DNA from: Deltaproteobacteria bacterium RIFOXYA12_FULL_61_11
GTDB lineage: Bacteria > Bdellovibrionota_F > JAHFAK01 > YA12-FULL-61-11
NCBI GenBank assembly: GCA_001799195.1
Contig: MGSU01000013.1
Coordinates: forward strand, 1 to 21,659
Direction: 5' to 3'
DNA length: 21,659 bases
Position numbers and translations under genes: made by a program. Below, piece by piece: positions 15,776 through 21,659 of the stretch; position 1 is the first letter of the stretch; every line of letters starts with the position of its first letter. The notes under the pieces were generated by a model that was not told the DNA's origin, ran no database searches, and saw only the letters and a program-made list of their open reading frames with translations.

Positions 15776-17205
15776 TGGCCGTGGACTTGAAGGCGCACCT
15801 GAAAAGCGGTGGGCAGGTTCTTAAGACACGCGACGACCATGCTCCTGTCTTTCTGAATCGGACTGCAGATTCGACGGTAGCCGATCAGTTCACTTTGCCC
15901 GCAGACTCGCAATGCTCTTGGGCGAAACCCGGAGAATCATTCTGCACAGAGAAGCTACGCCCGCGCATCGAGCCATGGTTGACGGCGCTCGTTCAGTCTG
16001 AGCATCTGTCGCTGCTGGTCGGCTCGGGGCTTACGCATGCCGTGCACCGACTGGGAACGGGCGCGAACCTGCCCGGAATGAACGCAGTCACTTTCAAGTG
16101 TCTGGGTGACGAGATTACACAAGAAGCAAAACGTACATCCGAAGCGGCCGGGCGCCATGCGGTGAACTTCGAGGACCAGATCCGAGTCGCGAACGAGTTG
16201 CTGCGCGGACTCGAGATACTTGCTGTGGCGAAGGAGGCTGGCTCTGAAGAGCAAAATCAAGTTGCCACACTGCGAAGTGACCTGAAGGACATCATTGAGT
16301 TATTCGCCAAATCCATCCTGCAGTGCGAAGAGAGCCTCGCGAAAGCCAATGGGACAAAGCGTGAGGAAGCCTTCAACTACCTCATCAGCTTCTTGATGAG
16401 CTTTGCAAGTCGTGCCGGTACGCGCGAGCGCCTGCAGCTCTTCACCACCAACTACGACCGCTTCATCGAAGCCGGTGCGGACGCGGCTGGGCTACGTCTC
16501 ATCGACCGCTTTGTCGGCACGCTGGCGCCGGTATTCCGCGCGTCGCGTCTCGATGTGGACCTACACTACAACCCACCTGGTATCCGCGGGGAGCCTCGCT
16601 ACCTCGAAGGCGTCGCACGTTTCACCAAACTGCACGGATCGGTCGATTGGCTTGCCAATGATGGCTCGATTCGCCGTATCGGCCTGCCCTTTGGCGCTCA
16701 GGAGGTTGCACCTTTCCTGTCGGCGTCTGGCCTGACAGGCAGCGATGCCTCCGGCCTGATGATATATCCCAATGCCGCCAAGGATCGCGAGACGTTGGTG
16801 TACCCCTACGTCGAATTGTTCCGGGACTTTGCTGCCGCCATCTGCCGTCCGAACAGCACCGTGGTCTGTTACGGCTACAGTTTCGGCGACGAGCACATCA
16901 ACCGCGTGCTTGAGGACATGCTGACGATTCCATCGGCGCACCTAGTCATAATCGCTTACGACGATCCGTTGGGTCGCATCATGGACACCTACAAGCGGCT
17001 GGGTCGGCATGCTCAGATCACCCTGCTCATCGGCAACCATCTCGGCGACTTGCTGGCCCTGGTCAATCACTACCTGCCGAAGCCCGCGATCGACCGCACG
17101 ACCTTCCGCATGGCGGAGCTGCTCAAGGCGCGCTGGGGCACAGGTCCGCAGGACGCCATCGAAGCGGAGACCCCGCCTACGAACGATGGGGGCTCGGCGT
17201 CATGA
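15775..17205 (+). CDS. SIR2-family protein, predicted NADase of a SIR2-HerA defence pair
   Basis: A 476-residue protein with the sirtuin NAD-binding signatures: LLVGSGLTH at 80-88 (the GAG-like loop), TTNYD at 224-228 with the conserved Asn226, KLHGSVDW at 285-292 with the catalytic-type His287, and YGYSFGDEHINRVL at 366-379 closing the Rossmann fold. There is no cysteine zinc module between them, unlike deacetylase sirtuins, which fits the defence SIR2 class that hydrolyses NAD+ on phage infection. A helical insert fills about 110-215. The start is the ATG sharing one base with the hsdM stop, with GGAGGAGA upstream; its own stop overlaps the HerA ATG (ATGA). Adjacency to HerA is the hallmark of the two-gene SIR2-HerA antiphage system. 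NADase activity is inferred from motifs. Confidence 0.88.
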   Translation: MAVDLKAHLKSGGQVLKTRDDHAPVFLNRTADSTVADQFTLPADSQCSWAKPGESFCTEKLRPRIEPWLTALVQSEHLSLLVGSGLTHAVHRLGTGANLPGMNAVTFKCLGDEITQEAKRTSEAAGRHAVNFEDQIRVANELLRGLEILAVAKEAGSEEQNQVATLRSDLKDIIELFAKSILQCEESLAKANGTKREEAFNYLISFLMSFASRAGTRERLQLFTTNYDRFIEAGADAAGLRLIDRFVGTLAPVFRASRLDVDLHYNPPGIRGEPRYLEGVARFTKLHGSVDWLANDGSIRRIGLPFGAQEVAPFLSASGLTGSDASGLMIYPNAAKDRETLVYPYVELFRDFAAAICRPNSTVVCYGYSFGDEHINRVLEDMLTIPSAHLVIIAYDDPLGRIMDTYKRLGRHAQITLLIGNHLGDLLALVNHYLPKPAIDRTTFRMAELLKARWGTGPQDAIEAETPPTNDGGSAS

Positions 17206-19328
17206 GTCGGACACCGTTCGAGCAAGCAGGCAGTCTGCTGATTGGCACGGTGGACTTTGTTTCGCCGGACGAGATCAAGGTGGTTTTGGACATCGAGGCC
17301 CCTGATTCGGTTGCTTTGAATACCGGAGGCCCACGGCAGTTTCCCAGGGTCAACGGCTACCTGCTGATCCCTGTGGATGAAGCGTTTCTGGTTGGCCAGG
17401 TCGAGTGGCTCACCGTCGAACGCTCCGCCTTTCCGAAGCGGCGTGGGATGCAGGACTTCGGGCTGGTAGATCTGCCGTATCCGCTGCGCAAGTTGAGGCT
17501 CAATCCGCTCGGCACGCTCCGCAAACGCTCACGAGACGGGGCATACGACTTCCGCCGCGGCGCGGACGGCTTGCCCTCGATTGGCGCTGCGGTTCTCTTG
17601 CCCACGGATAGCCAGCTTCGGTCGATCGTCGAATCGGGGGAACAACGACGGGTGAAAATAGGCACGAGCCCGCTCGCCGGCGATGCGGAGGTCTCTATCG
17701 ATCCCAATCGCTTATTCGGGCGTCACCTCGCCGTGTTGGGAAACACCGGAAGCGGCAAGTCCTGCTCGGTCGCCGGCTTGATCCGTTGGAGCCTTGAACA
17801 GGCGACGCATGCACGCTCGGAAGCAGGCGCAACGGGGCGACCCAATGCGCGATTCATCGTGCTCGACCCAAACGGAGAATACTTGCGCGCCTTTAGTGGC
17901 GACGACGCGCTCAAAGCACGCATCTTCAAGGTGAATCCGAGTGGGGGCGGAACAGCGCTGAAGGTGCCACTTTGGTTCTGGAACAGCGCGGAGTGGTGTT
18001 CGTTCACACAGGCCAGCGCGAGGACGCAGCGGCCCCTGCTCCGGCGCGCGCTCCGAGAAGTGAAAGCTGGCCGGATCGGCACCGTCGAACCGACTGAAGA
18101 GGAGCGAAAGCTAGGTCTGCGCCGATATCTCTCGTCCCGATTCATCACTATTCAGCGCGATCTGCGGTCTGGGGCAATCCAGACCGACGAGAGCAAATTC
18201 GGCTTTCGCCTAAAAGCGATGAACGACGATCTGGAGCAGAAGCACCAGGAGTTCCCGTCTGACGGACTCGACGCCATTCGGGAGGCCATCGAAGATGCTT
18301 TGAAGGCAACCTTCAATACCTTCGTCGATAAAAGTACGCACAAGACTGTGGAGTACTACCGCGCTTTCACGGAGGGCCAAGTCCGCCAGATAGTTGATGC
18401 GCTACGCGCTTCTCTCAACGGTCTCGGCGGAGTCATCTACCAGGAGGGTCCGGACGACGATATTCCGTTGGCGTTCAGCGGCACCGACCTCGCGGATCAT
18501 CTAGATTTCCTCGCAGAGCAAGAAAACGTCAGCCAGTTCCTCGACTTTTTGGTGGCCCGTATCCGAACGTTCCTGTCTGACCCGAAGATGACGGCGGTCA
18601 TTGGAAATGTAGGAGCAGTCACGCTTGAGACGTGGCTCAGCGACTACATCGGCAATAACAACGCTGATGGTGGGTGCGTATCGGTGATCGATCTGTCCCT
18701 TGTACCAACCGAGGTCGTTCATGTTGTTACCGCCGTCATCGCGCGCATGGTATTCGAGGCATCGCAACGGTACGTGAAACTGAATAATGGTGTCGCGCTG
18801 CCCACTGTCCTGGTGATGGAAGAGGCGCATACCTTCATCAAGCGCTACAAGGAGGACGTCGAGAATCAGGAAACCGCCAGCATCTGCTGCCAGGTCTTCG
18901 AGCGCATCGCCCGCGAAGGTCGCAAGTTCGGACTCGGCTTAGTCCTATCATCGCAACGCCCATCTGAGCTCTCGCCCACGGTGCTGTCGCAGTGCAACAC
19001 CTTCCTGCTCCACCGCATCAGCAATGATCGCGATCAGGAACTCGTCAACCAACTCGTCCCAGACAACCTCCGCGGACTGCTCCGCGAGCTGCCCTCGTTG
19101 CCCTCGCAAAGCGCCATTCTGCTCGGCTGGGCGTCGGAGCTGCCGGTTCTGGTAAAAATGAATGACCTGCCGAAGTCGCAACAGCCCCGCTCCGACGATC
19201 CGGACTTCTGGGGAGTCTGGGTTGGCAGGGGTGACAACGAAGAAAACATTGAAAGGAATATTGACTGGTCGAAGATAGCCGCTGACTGGCAGGGTTGGCC
19301 GCCGAACAAAGTTGAGGGCCAGTCATGA
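17202..19328 (+). CDS. HerA-family ATPase (FtsK/HerA superfamily), partner of SIR2
   Basis: A 708-residue hexameric-type ATPase. Residues about 1-110 look like a HAS-barrel (GSLLIGTVDFVSPDEIKVVL), the N-terminal domain of HerA. Walker A is GNTGSGKS at 180-187, followed by FIVLDPNGEY. A helical insertion spans about 265-430. Walker B is VLVMEEAH at 536-543 with Glu540-Glu541, and LSSQRPSEL around 582-590 carries the conserved sensor and candidate arginine finger Arg586. In SIR2-HerA systems the HerA hexamer assembles with SIR2 and stimulates the NADase and nuclease response. The gene is coupled by ATGA overlaps to the SIR2 gene before it and hsdS after it. A conjugation ATPase (TraC/VirB4) is unlikely because the HAS-barrel is present and transfer genes are absent. 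Confidence 0.9.
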   Translation: MSRTPFEQAGSLLIGTVDFVSPDEIKVVLDIEAPDSVALNTGGPRQFPRVNGYLLIPVDEAFLVGQVEWLTVERSAFPKRRGMQDFGLVDLPYPLRKLRLNPLGTLRKRSRDGAYDFRRGADGLPSIGAAVLLPTDSQLRSIVESGEQRRVKIGTSPLAGDAEVSIDPNRLFGRHLAVLGNTGSGKSCSVAGLIRWSLEQATHARSEAGATGRPNARFIVLDPNGEYLRAFSGDDALKARIFKVNPSGGGTALKVPLWFWNSAEWCSFTQASARTQRPLLRRALREVKAGRIGTVEPTEEERKLGLRRYLSSRFITIQRDLRSGAIQTDESKFGFRLKAMNDDLEQKHQEFPSDGLDAIREAIEDALKATFNTFVDKSTHKTVEYYRAFTEGQVRQIVDALRASLNGLGGVIYQEGPDDDIPLAFSGTDLADHLDFLAEQENVSQFLDFLVARIRTFLSDPKMTAVIGNVGAVTLETWLSDYIGNNNADGGCVSVIDLSLVPTEVVHVVTAVIARMVFEASQRYVKLNNGVALPTVLVMEEAHTFIKRYKEDVENQETASICCQVFERIAREGRKFGLGLVLSSQRPSELSPTVLSQCNTFLLHRISNDRDQELVNQLVPDNLRGLLRELPSLPSQSAILLGWASELPVLVKMNDLPKSQQPRSDDPDFWGVWVGRGDNEENIERNIDWSKIAADWQGWPPNKVEGQS

Positions 19329-20752
19329 TCGCCGATCTCAAGCCGTATGCGGAGTACAAGGAGTCGGGCTCGTGCTGGTTGGCGAGCGTACCGTCGCATT
19401 GGGAAGTTCGCAATCTCCGTACGCTAATCCGGCCACGGAATGAGCGTAACCGTCCTGAACTGCCGCTGCTCTCCGTGGCTCGTGAGAGGGGTGTTTTTGT
19501 CCGCTCTCTTACAGATGCCGACGAGAACCACAATGTAATTCCCGAGGACTTGAGCAACTACAAAGTCGCTCGTGCAGGCAATCTTGTCATCAACAAGATG
19601 AAGGCATGGCAGGGTTCGATGGGTATCGCTCCACGCGACGGAATCGTCAGCCCAGCGTACTTCGTATTCGACTTCGGCATCGCAAACCGCGCGTTTGGCC
19701 AAGCCCTTCTGCGTAGCAAACCGTATGTCGCACACTTTGGGCAGGCTTCCGACGGAGTTCGAGTCGGCCAGTGGGATTTGACCATCGCTGGTATGCGGCA
19801 GATTCCGATGCTCGCACCTCCCCCAGACGAGCAGGCGGCGATTGTGCGGTTTCTGGACTGGGCAACCGGTAAGCTGGAGCGGGCAATCCGGGCGAAGCGG
19901 AAGGTGATCGCGCTGCTGGGCGAGCAGAAGCAGGCCATCATCCACCGCGCGGTCACCCGCGGCCTCGACCCCTCCGTCCCCCTCAAACCCTCCGGCATCC
20001 CCTGGCTTGGGGATATTCCGCAGCATTGGGAGGTGCGGAAGCTTCGGACCTTGGTTCACCATATCGATCAGGGTGTCAGCCCCCTTGCAGTGGGTTTTCT
20101 CGCCGAAGGTGACTCATGGGGCGTGCTGAAGTCAGGCTGTGTGAACAGAGGCGTTTTTCGCGAAGCGGAGCACAAGCAGCTCGCGCGCAGTTTTCAGATC
20201 GATCCAGCCATTGTCGTGAAAGTCGGCGATGTCCTCGTTTCGCGCGCCTGCGGGTCGCCTTCACTCGTGGGATCGGTTGGGCGCGTGAGGTCACTTCGCT
20301 ATCAGCTTATCCTCTCAGATAAAACATTTCGCGCGGTCTTTCGTGATGTCGTAGATGTGGACTTCATGGTGTTCGCGATGAACTGTCCCTACTATCGGCA
20401 TCAGGTTGAGCAGGCGATCAGCGGCGCGGAAGGAATGGCTAACAATCTTCCTTTGTCATCCCTCCGCGATTTCAGGTTCGCGATCCCTCCCGCCAGTGAG
20501 GCGACAGCGATCGCCGGACACCTTGAACGCGAAACGACGGGGCTGCAGATCGCCATCTCCCGTCTCGAACGCGAGATCGCGCTCCTCCGCGAGTACCGCA
20601 CCCGCCTTGTCGCCGATGTGGTGACCGGCAAGCTCGATGTGCGCGAGGCGGCGGCACGGTTGCCCGACGAAAAGCCGCTCGATAGTGTCGAGGGCGGCGC
20701 CGACCTGGGCGACGAGTCCGAAGCCGTTGACGAGGAGGAGGTAGAAACATGA
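19325..20752 (+). CDS. hsdS: Type I restriction-modification specificity subunit HsdS
   Basis: A 475-residue protein with the two-fold HsdS layout that reads a bipartite DNA target. Each half opens with a matching motif: SGSCWLASVPSHWEVRNLRT near 15-34 and SGIPWLGDIPQHWEVRKLRT near 223-242. Target recognition domain 1 spans about 35-170 and domain 2 about 245-385. The conserved coiled coils are EQAAIVRFLDWATGKLERAI near 172-192 and EATAIAGHLERETTGLQIAI near 392-412, ending in REYRTRLVADVVTGKLDVRE. An acidic tail follows. Its ATG overlaps the HerA stop (ATGA). Part of its 3' end is repeated in diverged form at 21206-21286. Which bases it recognises cannot be predicted here. Confidence 0.95.
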   Translation: MIADLKPYAEYKESGSCWLASVPSHWEVRNLRTLIRPRNERNRPELPLLSVARERGVFVRSLTDADENHNVIPEDLSNYKVARAGNLVINKMKAWQGSMGIAPRDGIVSPAYFVFDFGIANRAFGQALLRSKPYVAHFGQASDGVRVGQWDLTIAGMRQIPMLAPPPDEQAAIVRFLDWATGKLERAIRAKRKVIALLGEQKQAIIHRAVTRGLDPSVPLKPSGIPWLGDIPQHWEVRKLRTLVHHIDQGVSPLAVGFLAEGDSWGVLKSGCVNRGVFREAEHKQLARSFQIDPAIVVKVGDVLVSRACGSPSLVGSVGRVRSLRYQLILSDKTFRAVFRDVVDVDFMVFAMNCPYYRHQVEQAISGAEGMANNLPLSSLRDFRFAIPPASEATAIAGHLERETTGLQIAISRLEREIALLREYRTRLVADVVTGKLDVREAAARLPDEKPLDSVEGGADLGDESEAVDEEEVET

Positions 20753-20874
20753 GCACCGGGTGCCGCCAAATGTCGATGACGGAGCCGGAAGTCTTGTTTG
20801 AGCCTCAACCGGACGATCGCTGTAAGTGCCTGCTGTTATATGAGTTCTTATTTGAGTGGAAAACGTCCTCATGA
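20749..20874 (+). CDS. 41-residue coupled small ORF, unknown
   Basis: Reads MSTGCRQMSMTEPEVLF and onward to WKTSS. It starts in an ATGA overlap with the hsdS stop and ends in an ATGA overlap with the start of the AlbA_2 fragment, and GGAGG lies seven bases before its ATG, so translation is likely. It contains three cysteines (residues 5, 25 and 27) and a hydrophobic stretch, LLLYEFLFEW. I do not recognise it. It may be a genuine small protein, or the start of a longer gene lost when this segment recombined. Confidence 0.45.
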   Translation: MSTGCRQMSMTEPEVLFEPQPDDRCKCLLLYEFLFEWKTSS

Positions 20875-21239
20875 AAACCTGGATAACCAAAGCCTTGGAG
20901 TTGCTGAGGGCAAGCCTGGAGCAGCCGAAGCACGAACTGAACGAGCTGGATTGGAAGGCCGTGCCGTCGCCAGACAAAAAACGCCTGACGGAACACCTGT
21001 CGGCACTCTCCAACCAGCCTGGTGGCGGCTATCTGGTTTTCGGAGTCGATAATACCGGCACACCCACTGGCATGGATGAGAAATCGGTCGAGACCACCGT
21101 GAACCAACTGGCCAACCTCGGGCGGGCGGGGCTTGATCCTCCTTTGGCAATCGACCACGCCGTCGTGGAATACGAATCTGTCCGGCTACTACTTGTGCTT
21201 GAGCGCCGCTCGACACCCCCGAGGGCGGCGCGGTGTTGA
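20871..21239 (+). pseudogene. Truncated AlbA_2/Schlafen-like ATP-binding domain gene
   Basis: The frame from ATG at 20871 encodes about 111 residues of an AlbA_2 (Schlafen-like, divergent AAA) domain: HELNELDWK, LSALSNQPGGGYLVFGVDN, then a helical TTVNQLANLGRAGL and the strand VRLLLVLER. The family protein is normally 400-500 residues. Here homology stops at about 21205, where the sequence switches into a diverged copy of the hsdS 3' tail in another frame, adding roughly ten unrelated residues (STPPRAARC) before a chance stop. An in-frame GTG at 20856 is an alternative start. It is a diverged paralogue of the AlbA_2 gene that begins at 21283. Confidence 0.75.
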
Positions 21240-21286
21240 GCGACGAGACTGGGATTGAGATCGATGACAACGAGGCCGAAGCATGA
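21206..21286 (+). pseudogene. Remnant of an hsdS 3' end (diverged duplicate of the hsdS tail)
   Basis: In the frame beginning CCG at 21206 it reads PLDTPEGGAVLSDETGIEID, then DNEAEA and a stop, against PLDSVEGGADLGDESEAVDE followed by EEVET at the end of the intact HsdS (20675-20752). The eight bases CCGCTCGA open both copies, and GAGGGCGGCG and GCGACGAG recur in both. Its TGA overlaps the ATG of the next gene exactly as the intact hsdS stop overlaps its follower. No start or upstream hsdS sequence belongs to it. Confidence 0.75.
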
Positions 21287-21659
21287 GTGTTGACGATCAC
21301 ATCGCTCTCGTCGATCGCTTGCGTGCTCTGTCCACCGAGACCGAGTGGGTCGAATTCAAGCGCGACAACGCAAATCCGCAGGAGATCGGCGAGTACCTGT
21401 CGGCCCTGGCGAACGAGGCCAGCCTAAGCAATCAGCCGCGGGGCTACCTGGTGTTCGGCATCGACGATACCACGCACGACGTGGTGGGCACCCGCTTCGA
21501 CCCCTACGCGGCCAAGGGAAAGGGCAACCAGGACCTACTGCCCTGGTTGGGCGCCCTGCTGCAGCCGAACCCCGGCGTTGAGGTTCTTATGGTCGACCAC
21601 CCATCAGGGCGCGTCGTAATGCTGGCTGTGGGCCCGGCTCGTGACCGCCCGACCGCGTT
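21283..21659 (+). CDS. AlbA_2/Schlafen-like ATP-binding domain protein, 5' part only
   Basis: The frame from ATG at 21283 stays open to the window end, giving 125 residues. It opens MSVDDHIALVDRLRALSTET and then shows the AlbA_2 core ETEWVEFKRDNANP, IGEYLSALANEA, NQPRGYLVFGIDD and, later, GVEVLMVDHPSGRVVMLAVG. Members often carry a winged-helix or ATPase-like C-terminal part and occur beside type I restriction genes and other defence systems; their exact role is not settled. GAGG lies about eight bases upstream. The ATG overlaps the stop of the hsdS-tail remnant, so this gene originally followed an hsdS directly. Confidence 0.85.
   Translation, partial: MSVDDHIALVDRLRALSTETEWVEFKRDNANPQEIGEYLSALANEASLSNQPRGYLVFGIDDTTHDVVGTRFDPYAAKGKGNQDLLPWLGALLQPNPGVEVLMVDHPSGRVVMLAVGPARDRPTA

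Noticed and set aside
15775-17205. SIR2 gene as a protein deacetylase
   Set aside because: No zinc-binding cysteine module was seen, and the gene is coupled to HerA, which fits the defence NADase class better.
1-21659. CRISPR arrays, tRNA or rRNA genes, insertion sequences
   Set aside because: No regularly spaced repeats, cloverleaf-like sequences or transposase motifs were recognised on either strand by reading.

Overview
The window looks like a high-GC Gram-negative chromosome, most plausibly Desulfobacterota (the former Deltaproteobacteria) or a close relative. The grounds are the gene order fliF-fliG-fliH-fliI-fliJ followed by a MotE-like, MgtE_N/FliG-like secreted protein, a sigma-54-like element before fliF, and an AMMECR1-family protein beside a flavinylated, iron-sulfur redox fusion. 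This assignment is inference from gene content. No rRNA or tRNA gene was seen.

Layout. (1) 1-3920, plus strand: the end of an AMMECR1-family protein, then a 1156-residue membrane fusion (spermidine-synthase-like Rossmann domain inside a multi-pass membrane region, an FMN-binding domain with an SGAT flavinylation motif, and a NapH/NosR-like membrane iron-sulfur domain), then a translationally coupled 76-residue membrane-anchored protein. (2) 3928-10534, minus strand: a flagellar basal-body and export operon, fliF, fliG, fliH, fliI, fliJ and a 406-residue MotE-like protein with four tandem helical repeats. A sigma-54-like promoter sits just upstream of fliF and supports a fliF start at 10534. 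(3) 10807-11004, plus strand: a 65-residue CxxC/CxxC protein divergent from fliF. (4) 11015-13044, minus strand: manA and miaA, overlapping by 10 bases. (5) 13045-13432: a gene-less boundary with a manA promoter candidate and a C10 homopolymer just before hsdM. (6) 13433 to the end, plus strand: a defence island built on a type I restriction-modification operon.

The defence island is the most interesting part. Its order is hsdM, SIR2-family NADase-like gene, HerA-family ATPase, hsdS, a 41-codon ORF, a broken AlbA_2/Schlafen-like fragment, a second copy of the hsdS 3' tail, and an AlbA_2/Schlafen-like gene running off the window. Every junction between intact reading frames is a 1- or 4-base stop/start overlap, so modification, specificity and a SIR2-HerA pair are probably made from one mRNA. 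SIR2-HerA is an established two-gene antiphage module; here it is placed between the methylase and specificity genes. No hsdR is present in the window, so it either lies downstream or is absent. The duplicated hsdS tail flanking a truncated AlbA_2 gene marks a recombination scar and suggests that the 3' end of the operon exchanges accessory modules.

hsdM also carries an in-frame copy of a GC-rich dispersed repeat. Domain calls come from motifs read in the translations; no database search was possible.
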